From assembly GCF_000715015.1 (NCBI RefSeq), contig NZ_JMIW01000005.1, forward strand, positions 148,324 to 212,323: DNA of 64,000 bases, written 5' to 3'. The position numbers and the translations under genes are program-made. This DNA comes from Erythrobacter longus (GTDB lineage Bacteria > Pseudomonadota > Alphaproteobacteria > Sphingomonadales > Sphingomonadaceae). The notes under the pieces are model-generated. The model was not told the DNA's origin, ran no database searches, and saw nothing but the letters and a program-made list of their open reading frames with translations. Shown here one piece after another: positions 8,365-17,119 of this stretch. Position 1 is the first letter of the stretch. Every line of letters begins with the position of its first letter.

Positions 8365-8826
8365 ATGGTCGGCATGACCGGTTCTAATCAAGCTCGCAGC
8401 TTAGCGTTGCTCATTCCTGCTGGCCTTTTGGGCGGCGCTTACATTTCGCAATACGTCTTTGGTCTTTACCCGTGCGAGATGTGCTGGTGGCAGCGTTATC
8501 CCCATTTCGCCGCTCTTGGCTTTGGCCTTGCCGCCTTCGCCCTCCAGCCCTCGCGGGTCTGGGTCGCATTGGCAGGGCTCGCTATCATCACATCGGGCCT
8601 GATCGGCGGGTTTCACGCAGGCGTCGAATATGGTTGGTGGGAAGGCATCACAGGATGTTCGACCTTGCCATCGGAAATTGACGTGATGGACATCAACGCC
8701 GCCCCAATCGTACGGTGTGATGTGGCGCCGTGGGACCTGTTTGGCATATCGCTTGCCGGGTGGAATTTCCTGATTTCTTGTATCGGCGGTGCGGCTGTTG
8801 TGGCTTTGGCTGCGTATAAGAAGTAG
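8365..8826 (+). CDS. DsbB-family disulfide bond formation membrane protein
   Basis: 153 residues with four predicted membrane segments. The first periplasmic loop has C-E-M-C-W-W-Q-R (the quinone-reacting CxxC pair of DsbB). The second has two further cysteines (GCSTLP and VRCDVAPW). The protein should pass electrons from a DsbA-type thiol oxidase to ubiquinone. It lies 38 bp after ctpA and just before coq7, a ubiquinone gene. ATG at 8374 is an alternative start. Confidence 0.88.
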   Translation: MVGMTGSNQARSLALLIPAGLLGGAYISQYVFGLYPCEMCWWQRYPHFAALGFGLAAFALQPSRVWVALAGLAIITSGLIGGFHAGVEYGWWEGITGCSTLPSEIDVMDINAAPIVRCDVAPWDLFGISLAGWNFLISCIGGAAVVALAAYKK

Positions 8827-8857
8827 CATTACATACAGTATGTTTTGGAGATGACCT

Positions 8858-9379
8858 ATGGAACGCGATGAACTGCACCGTATGATCCGCGTCGATCAGG
8901 CCGGCGAATTTGGCGCAACGCGCATTTACGAAGGCCAGCTTGCGGTCATGGGTGACCGTGGCCCGCATTCCGCTGAAATCCGCCACATGGCTGAACAAGA
9001 GAAGGTTCACCGCGAGAAATTCGACGCACTCATGGCAGAGCGCGGGGTTCGCCCGACCGCCTTGCACCCGCTTTGGTCGATGGCGGGATATGCGCTTGGT
9101 GCGGGCACCGCGCTGCTTGGGCCAGAGGCGGCGATGGCGTGCACTGCAGCGGTCGAAGAGGAAATCGACAAGCATTATTCCGAGCAATTGGACCGGCTCG
9201 CCGAAACCAATTGCGAGCCCGAACTTGCCGAGATGATCGACAAATTTCGCGAGGAAGAGCGCGAGCATCGCGATGCAGCCTTGGCGCATGGGGCAGAGCA
9301 GGCCCCTGCCTATCCGTTGCTCTCGGGCGCTATCCGCCTTGGTTGCAAGATCGCCATCAAGGTGAGCGAGCGGGTCTAA
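8858..9379 (+). CDS. coq7: Demethoxyubiquinone hydroxylase
   Basis: 173 residues, the short bacterial Coq7 form. It is a di-iron ferritin-like enzyme that adds the last hydroxyl group in ubiquinone synthesis. The iron ligands are visible: E in DQAGEFGA, E-x-x-H in AEQEKVH, E in AAVEEEIDKHY, and E-x-x-H in EEEREHRD. It is the expected quinone route for an organism with the cytochrome bc1 genes found at 52795-55663. The start ATG has GGAGATGACC in front. Confidence 0.94.
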   Translation: MERDELHRMIRVDQAGEFGATRIYEGQLAVMGDRGPHSAEIRHMAEQEKVHREKFDALMAERGVRPTALHPLWSMAGYALGAGTALLGPEAAMACTAAVEEEIDKHYSEQLDRLAETNCEPELAEMIDKFREEEREHRDAALAHGAEQAPAYPLLSGAIRLGCKIAIKVSERV

Positions 9380-9451
9380 AACCCCTTCAGTCGCGGTTCA
9401 GCGGGTGCTATCTATTGCGAACAGCGAATTTCGTCCCCGATAGGAACCACC

Positions 9452-10063
9452 ATGTCCAAGCTCTTGCGCCTCGCCTTCATCGCCCCCTTCGCAGCGGCCA
9501 CCGCAATCGCTGCCGCCGTCCCTGCAACAGCGCAGGATCAGGCCGGCGACCGCGTCAACATGGTCATCGCCTACAGCGAAGACGAATGCCCCGAGCAGAC
9601 TGCCGAAAACGAGATCGTGGTGTGCCAGATCGTGGTCGAAGCCGACCGCTATCGCATCCCGTCGACCTTGCGCACAAGCAATTCGCCAGAAAACATCACT
9701 CAGGCGCAGCAGTTTGAAAAAGTGCGTTACATCGGTGAATTCGGCGCATTTTCTTGCAGCCCAGCAGGCGCAGGCGGTTTCACCGGCTGCACGCAGCAGT
9801 TCATTGATGCCGCCTATGCTGAGAAAGACAAAGCCGAAGGCATCCGTTTTGGTCAGCTGATCGAACAAGCCCGGCAGGAGCGTCTTTCAACCATCGACGG
9901 CGATGCCGCCGCAGAACAGGGCCGCGTTGAGCAAATTGAGCGCGAATATCTCGAGCGGCTCGAACGTGAACGCAGCGCCGCGCTTCCGGGTGAAGGCCCA
10001 GATGAGCAGGCCGATGAACAGGACCTGCCCGACCCCGAAGCATCCGAGGACGGCCCCAACTAA
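9452..10063 (+). CDS. Secreted protein of unknown function
   Basis: 203 residues with a clear signal peptide (about 1-28, cleavage after PATAQ). The mature part has four cysteines (ECPEQ, IVVCQIV, FSCSPAG, TGCTQQ), which could form periplasmic disulfides. It is followed by a charged helical region and a Glu/Asp/Pro-rich tail. I do not recognise a named family; similar proteins are familiar from sphingomonads. It sits 72 bp after coq7 on the same strand and converges with the epimerase gene. Confidence 0.75.
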   Translation: MSKLLRLAFIAPFAAATAIAAAVPATAQDQAGDRVNMVIAYSEDECPEQTAENEIVVCQIVVEADRYRIPSTLRTSNSPENITQAQQFEKVRYIGEFGAFSCSPAGAGGFTGCTQQFIDAAYAEKDKAEGIRFGQLIEQARQERLSTIDGDAAAEQGRVEQIEREYLERLERERSAALPGEGPDEQADEQDLPDPEASEDGPN

Positions 10064-10089
10064 GGGTCTGTGTTGGGGGTATTTACCCC

Positions 10090-11103
10090 TTAAACCTGAT
10101 AGTAATCGCGGTACCACGCCACAAATCTGGCGATGCCTTCGCGCACATCCGTTTTGGGTGTGTAGCCCGTAAGCTCTTTCAAAAGCGTCGCATCCGCCCA
10201 TGTGGCAGGCACATCGCCTTTTTGCATCGGCAGGAAATTGCGGATCGCCTCGCGCCCGCATTCCGCCTCAATCGCGTCAACGAAATCGGTAAGCTTCACC
10301 GTGTCGCTGTTCCCGATATTGACCACGCGATAGGGCGCGGCGGGTGATAGCGAATCCCATTCGGGAATATCTTCAGGCGTTTCCGGGCGCTCAGGCCTCG
10401 CGTCGATCAGCAGGCGAATACCGCGCACCAGATCCGTCACATAGGTGAAGTCGCGGTGCATCTCGCCATGGTTGTAAATGTCGATCGGCTCGCCGTTCAA
10501 AATGCCGCGCGTAAACTTGAACAAGGCCATGTCCGGGCGTCCCCACGGGCCATAAACCGTGAAGAAACGGAACATCGTGGTCGGCAGGTTCCAGAGGTGG
10601 GCATAGGAGTGCCCCATCGCCTCATTCGCCTTTTTCGTGGCGGCATAAAAGGTCAGCTGGTGATCGCTTTTTTGCTGTTCATGGAACGGCATATCGGTGT
10701 TCGCGCCGTAGGCCGAGCTGGTGGAAGCCATCAGCAGATGCTCCACCTCCAATTCGCGCGCGCATTCCATCACGTTGAACGTGCCCACCAGATTGGCGTC
10801 GAGATAGGCGCGCGGGTTTTCAAGGCTGTACCTGACGCCCGCTTGCCCTGCGAGATGCACGATCACATCGGGTTTTTCTTCCATGGCGAGAGCATGGAGC
10901 GTCTCCATATTCTCCAGCATTCCGACTTTGCAGGTGAAGTTCGCATTTTGCAGCAGCATTTGATGCCGCCGCTCTTTCAATGCGACCTCGTAATAATCTG
11001 TCATCCCGTCATAGCCAACGACGCGAAAGCCCTCATCCAGGAGCAATTGCGAGAGGTGATAGCCGATAAACCCGGCTGATCCCGTGACGAGGACTGTTCG
11101 CAT
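10090..11103 (-). CDS. NAD-dependent nucleotide-sugar epimerase (UDP-glucuronate 4-epimerase type)
   Basis: 337 residues of the extended SDR family. The NAD site is TGSAGFIGYHL (near residue 7). The catalytic triad is visible as STSSAYG plus Y-A-A-T-K. FRFFTVYGPWGRPDMAL is the signature of CapI/UDP-glucuronate epimerases, which supply galacturonate for surface polysaccharides. Its ATG shares one base with the fabI stop (TGATG), so it is translationally coupled to fabI. A TTG one codon upstream is possible. Confidence 0.88.
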   Translation of the reverse strand: MRTVLVTGSAGFIGYHLSQLLLDEGFRVVGYDGMTDYYEVALKERRHQMLLQNANFTCKVGMLENMETLHALAMEEKPDVIVHLAGQAGVRYSLENPRAYLDANLVGTFNVMECARELEVEHLLMASTSSAYGANTDMPFHEQQKSDHQLTFYAATKKANEAMGHSYAHLWNLPTTMFRFFTVYGPWGRPDMALFKFTRGILNGEPIDIYNHGEMHRDFTYVTDLVRGIRLLIDARPERPETPEDIPEWDSLSPAAPYRVVNIGNSDTVKLTDFVDAIEAECGREAIRNFLPMQKGDVPATWADATLLKELTGYTPKTDVREGIARFVAWYRDYYQV

Positions 11104-11909
11104 CAATCCACCGAGATATCGGGCGCGTCGACCTGCTTCATGCCCACCGTGTGATAGCCGCTATCGACGTGGTGCACCTCGCCGGTGACCCCGCTGGAGA
11201 GGTTTGAGAGCAGGTAAAGCCCCGAACCGCCCACATCTTCCAAAGTGGTCGTGCGGCGCAGCGGCGAGTTCAGCTCGTTCCATTTGAGGATATAGCGGAA
11301 ATCGCCAATCCCGCTCGCCGCGAGCGTTTTAACAGGCCCTGCGCTGATTGCATTCACGCGGATATTGCGGGGACCAAGGTCATTGGCAAGATACATGACG
11401 CTCGTCTCAAGCGCCGCTTTGGCAACGCCCATCACATTGTAATGCGGCATGTATTTCTCGGCGCCATAATAGGTTAGCGTGAGGATGGAGCCGCCTTCTT
11501 CAGGCATCAATTCCGCTGCGCGCTTGGTCACAGCGACAAGCGAATATGCCGAGATGTTCATCGTCATCAGGAAATTATCGAGGCTGGTATCAAGATATTT
11601 TCCGCGCAGCTCGTTCTTGTCAGAAAAGCCGATCGCGTGGACCACGAAATCCAATGTGCCCCAGCGCTCTTTGATGGCGTCAAACCCTGCATCGAGCGAC
11701 TCCATGGATGACACATCGCATTCAAAGGTGAAATCGCTGCCGAGCTTTTCCGCCAGAGGCTTCACCCGCTTGGCCAAAGCATCACCTTGATAGGAGAAAG
11801 CGAGCTCGGCGCCGTGTTCGGCAAGCTGTTTCGCAATGCCCCAGGCCAGCGACTTATCGTTGGCAAGGCCCATGATGAGACCCCTCTTGCCTTCCATGAG
11901 TTTGGTCAT
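11103..11909 (-). CDS. fabI: Enoyl-[acyl-carrier-protein] reductase (NADH)
   Basis: 268 residues. The FabI signatures are GLANDKSLAWGIA at the nucleotide site and Y-Y-G-A-E-K-x6-M-G-V-A-K with the catalytic Tyr and Lys. It reduces enoyl-ACP in the last step of each fatty-acid elongation cycle and is the triclosan target in many bacteria. It overlaps the yihY/brkB gene by 4 bp (ATGA) upstream and the epimerase gene by 1 bp downstream, forming one operon on the minus strand. Confidence 0.95.
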   Translation of the reverse strand: MTKLMEGKRGLIMGLANDKSLAWGIAKQLAEHGAELAFSYQGDALAKRVKPLAEKLGSDFTFECDVSSMESLDAGFDAIKERWGTLDFVVHAIGFSDKNELRGKYLDTSLDNFLMTMNISAYSLVAVTKRAAELMPEEGGSILTLTYYGAEKYMPHYNVMGVAKAALETSVMYLANDLGPRNIRVNAISAGPVKTLAASGIGDFRYILKWNELNSPLRRTTTLEDVGGSGLYLLSNLSSGVTGEVHHVDSGYHTVGMKQVDAPDISVD

Positions 11910-12904
11910 GCCGCGGTTTCCTCTTCGATAGTTTCATGTGTCTGCTGCTCGTTCTCTGGCTCTGCCAGTGCAGCGTTCAATTCTGCCCCGATAACGAGCC
12001 CGAGCCCAACGAGCCAGAAAAAGAACAAGGCGATGATGATCCCCGCCATGCTGCCATAGATCAAGTCATAGGTGAAAACGCCGCGCAAAATGGGGGGCAT
12101 GGCGGCGGTGACGCCCAGCCACCAGATGGCGGTAAAGGCAGGCCCGGGCCATTTGGGAAAGGCTTTGCTGCGGTAGGTTGAAGGCGTCAGGGTGAAGAAC
12201 AGCAGGTACAGCGACACGCCAAGGCCAAGCGCTGGTACAATGCGCGAGATCCGCAGTTCGCCCACCGTTTCGGAAAATTCCGGAAGAAAGCTCAAGATCA
12301 TCTGCTGCATCGTCCCGATCAGAACGCTTGCAAAAAGCGACACCATCAACACCACGACTGCTGCGAGAATAAGCGCGGCTGAAAACAGGCGCGATTTCCA
12401 AAAGGCGAGCATGGGCCGTGTTCCATATGCGCGGCGCAAGATTTCGCGGATCGTTTCCACCAGATTGGACACCGTCCAAAGCGCAACCCCTGCGCCCAGC
12501 CATAAGAGCCAGCCTTGCGGCGCATCGACGATCTCTTCTGCGACCGGCCCGATGGCGCTGCCAACTGTTGGCGGCATGGCCTCAAGGACGGCCGTGACCA
12601 GCTCCAATGCCTGTTCGCGCCCTCCGACAAGCTCAAACAAGGCGGCACCGATAATGAAGAACGGAAAGATCGCCAGCATGGAAAGATAGGCGAGGTTTCC
12701 GGCATGGATAAAGCCGTCCTGCCACGTCCCCACCAAGGTGCGGCGCACCGTTTCAAACGCTCTTGTGCCGGGGCCAATGTGGTGAGCGATAAAGCCAAAG
12801 AGGCCGGGTTGAGGGGCAACGGGCGCGCCCAAAGCGGAAAACTGCACAGGTTGTGTTTGCGCTCTTAACCGCCGCGCCTCTGGTGAAAGCGAGCGGATTT
12901 CCAT
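11906..12904 (-). CDS. YihY/BrkB family inner-membrane protein
   Basis: 332 residues from ATG 12904, with about six membrane segments. Family features are GNLAYLSMLAIFPFFI near the N-terminus, the central ALWTVSNLVETIREILRRAYG-type helix, and a C-terminal FFFWLVGLGLVIGAELNA. The family was once called ribonuclease BN, an assignment since dropped; it is thought to be a transporter or flippase-like protein. An upstream TTG (12955) would add 17 residues. It overlaps fabI by 4 bp. Confidence 0.87.
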   Translation of the reverse strand: MEIRSLSPEARRLRAQTQPVQFSALGAPVAPQPGLFGFIAHHIGPGTRAFETVRRTLVGTWQDGFIHAGNLAYLSMLAIFPFFIIGAALFELVGGREQALELVTAVLEAMPPTVGSAIGPVAEEIVDAPQGWLLWLGAGVALWTVSNLVETIREILRRAYGTRPMLAFWKSRLFSAALILAAVVVLMVSLFASVLIGTMQQMILSFLPEFSETVGELRISRIVPALGLGVSLYLLFFTLTPSTYRSKAFPKWPGPAFTAIWWLGVTAAMPPILRGVFTYDLIYGSMAGIIIALFFFWLVGLGLVIGAELNAALAEPENEQQTHETIEEETAA

Positions 12905-12979
12905 ACCCAGATGGGCTTTTTCCAAAGCTTGGGGAGGCGGGGGGTGTTGGTTCAAGTTTCCGCTCGCTCGGCCTCTGGC

Positions 12980-13990
12980 TTAGAGCCCGAACCTTTCGCG
13001 AGGCTTGGCCGGGTCTTTCCAGTCGCCAAGCTTCTCTTTGAGGCCGTCCAGATCCTTGGGCATTTGAATCTCCAACGTCACCAATTGGTCACCGCGCGCA
13101 GGCTTATCGCCTTTGCTCGATTTCTTGGTCCAGCCTTTGCCGGTAAGGCGCATCACCGTACCGCCATTGGCGCCCGGCTTGAGCGTCAGCATCACCGGCC
13201 CATCGACCGTGGGGCATTTGACCTTGCCACCGTTCACTGCCTCATCAAGAGTGATGGGCAAATCCATCCGGATATTGTCGCCATCGCGACGGAAGAACGG
13301 GTGCGCGGCGACTTCGACCATGACAATGCCGTCACCATAACCGCCGGGTCCTGCGTGCCCCTTGCCCTTAAGGCGCATTTGCGTGCCGTCTTCGACCCCT
13401 GCGGGCAGTTTCAGGCTGATCGCTTTGCCATCGGCCAAAGTGATGCGTTGGTCCTGACCAGAGGCTGCGTCCACGAAGGGGACGGCGAGGCGATATTGAA
13501 TGTCTGCACCCTTTTTGGGTGGGGGCGCTGCCCGCCCGCGGGCGCCAAAACCGCCTCCCCCAAAACCACCACGCGGTGGGGGTTGGGCTGTTCGATTGCG
13601 CCCGCCGCCAAAAAGGCCTTCGAACAGATCGCCCAAATCCATGTCGTCTGTGTCAAAGCCCTGAAATTCGGAATCGCGAAAACCGCCGCCGCGCTGGGCT
13701 CCGCCGCCATATCCGCCACCGGGACCTCTGGGCCGACCGCCGCCCATCCCTGCAAAGGGGTTTAGCGGATTGCCCTCCGCGTCAATTTCGCCGCGATCAA
13801 ATTGCGCGCGTTTATCCTTGTCCGACAAAAGGTCATAGGCCTTGGTCGCATCCGAGAACTTCTCGGCCGCCTTGGGATTGTCCTTGTTCTTGTCAGGGTG
13901 CAGTTCCTTGGCAAGCTTGCGATAGGCGCTCTTGACCTCTTTTTCAGAAGCCGTGCGGGCAATGCCAAGGGTGGAATAAGGATCGCGCAT
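12980..13990 (-). CDS. DnaJ-family co-chaperone (CbpA type, no zinc fingers)
   Basis: 336 residues. J domain at about 1-70 with H-P-D at residues 31-33, then a Gly/Phe-rich region (about 85-155), then the substrate-binding C-terminal domains (about 170-320). The CxxCxGxG zinc repeats of true DnaJ are absent, so this is a DnaJ class II (CbpA-like) protein. It stimulates DnaK ATPase. The start MRDPYSTLG at 13990 fits the family; seven codons upstream are probably untranslated. The region 5 bp before the ATG holds a very large inverted repeat, and AGGTG of its inner arm is the only Shine-Dalgarno candidate. Confidence 0.93.
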   Translation of the reverse strand: MRDPYSTLGIARTASEKEVKSAYRKLAKELHPDKNKDNPKAAEKFSDATKAYDLLSDKDKRAQFDRGEIDAEGNPLNPFAGMGGGRPRGPGGGYGGGAQRGGGFRDSEFQGFDTDDMDLGDLFEGLFGGGRNRTAQPPPRGGFGGGGFGARGRAAPPPKKGADIQYRLAVPFVDAASGQDQRITLADGKAISLKLPAGVEDGTQMRLKGKGHAGPGGYGDGIVMVEVAAHPFFRRDGDNIRMDLPITLDEAVNGGKVKCPTVDGPVMLTLKPGANGGTVMRLTGKGWTKKSSKGDKPARGDQLVTLEIQMPKDLDGLKEKLGDWKDPAKPRERFGL

Positions 13991-13995
13991 GGTGT

Positions 13996-14265
13996 TAGGA
14001 CACCTGGGCACAGTCCGTGCGGATCACGGTTTGAGCCCAAATTTGTTCTCGTGAGGCGCTGGCGCACAGGAAGTGCACCGTACTTTCAAGCGTCGGCAAC
14101 GATGCGAGGGCGGATTTGGGCCAAACCCCTCCGGGGCCTGCCGAGCAATCGCCAGCTAAGCGTCGCTCGTCCTTGAATATGCTCTGCATGTCCTTGCGTC
14201 CTCGCTCCTCTATCCGGCGATTGCTCGGCAGGCCGTGACCGCACGGACTGTGCCCAGGTGTCCTA
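13996..14265. repeat. Large nested inverted repeat upstream of the dnaJ-like gene
   Basis: Two sets of perfect arms are nested. The outer arms are 27 bp (13996-14022 and 14239-14265). The inner arms are 19 bp (14135-14153 and 14216-14234). On the right side the two arms are 4 bp apart; on the left they are 112 bp apart. So the right half looks like an inverted copy of the left half with about 105 bp deleted. The loop is 62 bp. On the minus strand a 64-codon frame (13995-14189, with GAGGA upstream) runs through the left half; I do not trust it as a gene. Confidence 0.9.
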
Positions 14266-14503
14266 GCTAGGTGAGGCAGTGGAGAGGTGCAAGCACCTAA
14301 CGCCGATTGCGGGTGTAGGGAATATCTTTCCTACTGCGCCTCTAAGCCTTATCGCGCGCCGTATGTCTGTAAAACGCATCCCTTTTGCACCGCTTCACCG
14401 CACCAGTTTAGAGGGCCAGATCGGGCACAAAGATTTTTTGCCTCTGAACAGTGTGTCAAGTGTGTCAAAATCGTCAATAAACGTCTGATAAGGAACTCTT
14501 TTC
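14266..14503 (+). promoter_or_regulatory. Leader region of pdxH
   Basis: 238 bp without a gene. It contains a tandem 9-bp repeat, TGTGTCAAG/TGTGTCAAA (14452-14469), about 35 bp before the pdxH start, and a good ribosome site (AAGGA, 14491-14495). The repeat could be an operator, but I see no clear -35/-10 pair. Confidence 0.4.
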
Positions 14504-15160
14504 ATGATTAACCCCAACACGCTCAAAGAAGCGCAATTGGCAGACAGCGTGATCCCTTCAGGCGCCGATCCTTATGCATTGTTTGACGAGTGGTTTGCCG
14601 AGGCGAAGACAAGCGAGATCAACGATCCCAACGCCATGGCATTGGCCACCGCGAGCGCTTCGGGAATGCCATCGGTGCGCATGGTGCTGTTGAAAGGGCA
14701 TGGACCGGAAGAGAGTGAGACCGGCGGCTTCACCTTCTTCACCAATGCGCAAAGCCGCAAAGGGGGCGAAATCCTCGCCAATATGCAGGCCAGCCTGCTG
14801 TTCCACTGGAAAAGCCTGCGCCGCCAAATCCGCATCGAGGGGCCTTTGGAAGAGGTGACACAAGCACGCGCGGACGAATACTTTCATTCAAGGCCCTTCA
14901 AAAGTCAGGTCGGCAGCGCGGCAAGCGACCAATCGCGTCCGATGGAAACACGGCAGGACTATCTCGACCGGGTGGAGGCGATCTGGGAAAGCCACGAAGC
15001 GGCTGGCAAAGTGCCGCGGCCATCGCACTGGACAGGCTTTACCCTGCGCCCGAGCCGCATCGAGTTCTGGATCGACCGCGACAACCGCCTGCATGATCGC
15101 CGCCAGTTTGACCGGCCACACGGTGGCGGTGATTGGGTGGACACCCTGTTGTATCCTTAA
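14504..15160 (+). CDS. pdxH: Pyridoxamine 5'-phosphate oxidase
   Basis: 218 residues. FMN-binding and substrate motifs are RMVLLKGHG, FFTNAQSRKGGE, LLFHWKSLRRQIRIEG and the C-terminal RLHDRRQFDR. The enzyme oxidises pyridoxamine or pyridoxine phosphate to pyridoxal phosphate. AAGGA precedes the start with 8-9 bp spacing. It is followed 15 bp later by the phzF-like gene. Confidence 0.95.
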   Translation: MINPNTLKEAQLADSVIPSGADPYALFDEWFAEAKTSEINDPNAMALATASASGMPSVRMVLLKGHGPEESETGGFTFFTNAQSRKGGEILANMQASLLFHWKSLRRQIRIEGPLEEVTQARADEYFHSRPFKSQVGSAASDQSRPMETRQDYLDRVEAIWESHEAAGKVPRPSHWTGFTLRPSRIEFWIDRDNRLHDRRQFDRPHGGGDWVDTLLYP

Positions 15161-15175
15161 GGTGGGGCTTTACCC

Positions 15176-15982
15176 GTGAAGAAGAGCATCCCCTATTGGC
15201 ATATCGACGCCTTTAGCGCCGAACCATTCGGCGGTAATCAGGCGGCGGTTATGGTGCTGGATGAGTGGCTCGATGACGAGGTGCTCACCAAAATCGGGGC
15301 AGAGAACAACTTTGCCGAAACCGCCTTTCTTGTGCGCGATGCGGGCGAAGAGGCCGATTGGGAACTGCGCTGGTTCACGCCGACGTCCGAGATCCGCCTG
15401 TGCGGTCATGCGACCTTGGCAAGCGGGCATATGCTGCTGACGCGGGACGGGGGCGAGAGGGTCACCTTTCGCACGCGGAAGGCAGGCATTCTCGAAGTGC
15501 GGCGAATGGGCGAGGGCTATGAAGTCGGCCTTCCGGCAATCGAGACTGAGCCGGGCACGTTGGACGAGGCAGCGCGGCTCCTTGGCGGGAGCCCGCAAGA
15601 GATGCGTCGTAGCGAGCTTGGCTACAACCTCTTCCTCTACGAAGATGAGGCCGCGATCCGCGCGCTCGACCCTGATTTTCGCGGGCTTGCCGCATTGGGC
15701 GGCGAACTGTTCGTATGCACTGCGCCCGGCGCAGTAGGGGGAACGGGCACCGACATCGTCAGCCGTGTCTTCGTGCCAGCCTATGGCATTGACGAGGACC
15801 CCGTGACAGGCGGCGCGCATGCGGTGCTGACACCCTATTGGACGGAAAAACTGGGGCGCGACAGCTTCACAGCCTATCAGGCAAGCGAACGCGGCGGATC
15901 GCTCACCTGCCGGATTGACGGGGAGCGCGTCTGGCTGGGCGGCCCATGCGTGACCGTGGTGAAGGGAGAGTTCTACCTCTGA
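15176..15982 (+). CDS. PhzF-family isomerase/epimerase
   Basis: 268 residues from a GTG start. Family motifs: F-G-G-N-Q-A-A-V (residues 16-23), the catalytic Glu in NNFAETAFL, CGHATLASGH, and DPVTGGAHA near the C-terminus. The family shares the diaminopimelate-epimerase fold. Members include phenazine biosynthesis PhzF, but most are enzymes of unknown substrate, and nothing nearby suggests phenazine synthesis. The stop codon abuts that of the convergent serine hydrolase gene with no base between. Confidence 0.88.
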   Translation: MKKSIPYWHIDAFSAEPFGGNQAAVMVLDEWLDDEVLTKIGAENNFAETAFLVRDAGEEADWELRWFTPTSEIRLCGHATLASGHMLLTRDGGERVTFRTRKAGILEVRRMGEGYEVGLPAIETEPGTLDEAARLLGGSPQEMRRSELGYNLFLYEDEAAIRALDPDFRGLAALGGELFVCTAPGAVGGTGTDIVSRVFVPAYGIDEDPVTGGAHAVLTPYWTEKLGRDSFTAYQASERGGSLTCRIDGERVWLGGPCVTVVKGEFYL

Positions 15983-17119
15983 CTATTCAGCCGGATACAG
16001 CGCCAGCACATCGGCGGCTTCTTTGAGCATCGGTGGGCGCTCCTCACTGGTCGAATGGCCAAGCCGCACCAAGGTCAGCTTTTGATCGGGAGAGACAAGC
16101 ACATATTGCCCCATATGCCCGATCAGCGAAAACAGGCTTTGCGGCGCGCGGTCGGGAAAGAGCGGGTGGGACCACTCAAGGTCAGGCTCGGGCCGGTTGA
16201 GCCAGATCTGATAGCCGTAATGCTCGGATGCAGGACTGGGCTTCAGCATCTTTGCAACCCAGCCGCTGGGCACCAATTGCTCTCCGCTGGGCGCTTGGCC
16301 ACCGCTTCGCAGAAACTCGCCAAACTTGGCATAGTCGCGCGCCGAGGCGTGCATCAGGCTCCCGCCGATCAAAGTGCCAGAGGCGTCAAATTCGGGAACC
16401 ATGGAGGTCATGCCAAGCGGTCCGAAAAGCCGCTCTTGAAGATAGTCGGCCACCGCTTTGCGCCGCGTATCGGGATCATCGCTGTCGGTGAGCGCGCGCG
16501 CGGCGATATCGGCAAGGATGACGGTGGTGTTGGACGAATACTCGAACCGTGCGCCCGGCTCATCCTCGAGCGGCTGCTCCTTCGCCCACTTCGCCATGTT
16601 GTCGCGACCATCAAGGAAGAGCATGCGCACTTCGGACGACTCATAGGGCGGATCGCCCGCCTCGGTATGGCGCAGGCCAGAGCGCATCTGAAGGAGGTGC
16701 TCCAAGGTGATGTCAGCGCGCGGATCGCCGCTTCGCTGCCAATCGGGAATGGGGGCGGGCGCCTCTTCATTCAGAAGCCCGTCGGCGACCAACATGCCGA
16801 CCAGAACGGCGGTGACGGTCTTTGCCATCGACCAGCTGATAAAGCGGGTGTCGGCATCGTATCCGTCCGCATATCGCTCGGCCGCGATCTTGCCATCAGC
16901 CATCAACAGCACGGCGCGGGTCTCTCCAAGGCCTTCGGTCGTGAAGAGCTCATCCACCTGGCGGGCAAGTTGATCCTTGGGTGCGCCCGCATCATTGGAA
17001 ACAGCATCCAGCGCGGCTTGAGTAAGCGGGGGCGGGGCAGCAGGCTCGGCATCCCCGCAAGCGATCAGGGCTGGCACGAGCGTTGCGGCGGCGATAGAAG
17101 CTTTCAAACGGGCGATCAT
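15983..17119 (-). CDS. Serine hydrolase of the beta-lactamase (class C/esterase) fold, lipoprotein
   Basis: 378 residues. The signal peptide ends in a lipobox (LIACGD), so it is probably lipidated. The nucleophile motif S-x-x-K is S-M-A-K in ISWSMAKT, Y-S-S-N matches the Y-x-N motif, and H-M-G in LIGHMGQY is the third motif. The family contains esterases, peptidases and 6-aminohexanoate hydrolase-like enzymes; the substrate is unknown. It diverges from the next gene so tightly that both start codons share the CATG at 17117-17120. Confidence 0.88.
   Translation of the reverse strand: MIARLKASIAAATLVPALIACGDAEPAAPPPLTQAALDAVSNDAGAPKDQLARQVDELFTTEGLGETRAVLLMADGKIAAERYADGYDADTRFISWSMAKTVTAVLVGMLVADGLLNEEAPAPIPDWQRSGDPRADITLEHLLQMRSGLRHTEAGDPPYESSEVRMLFLDGRDNMAKWAKEQPLEDEPGARFEYSSNTTVILADIAARALTDSDDPDTRRKAVADYLQERLFGPLGMTSMVPEFDASGTLIGGSLMHASARDYAKFGEFLRSGGQAPSGEQLVPSGWVAKMLKPSPASEHYGYQIWLNRPEPDLEWSHPLFPDRAPQSLFSLIGHMGQYVLVSPDQKLTLVRLGHSTSEERPPMLKEAADVLALYPAE

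Noticed and set aside
13995..14189. 64-codon frame on the minus strand inside the large inverted repeat
   Set aside because: It has a fair ribosome site (GAGGA), but the frame is largely made of the repeat arms and resembles no protein. Not annotated as a gene.
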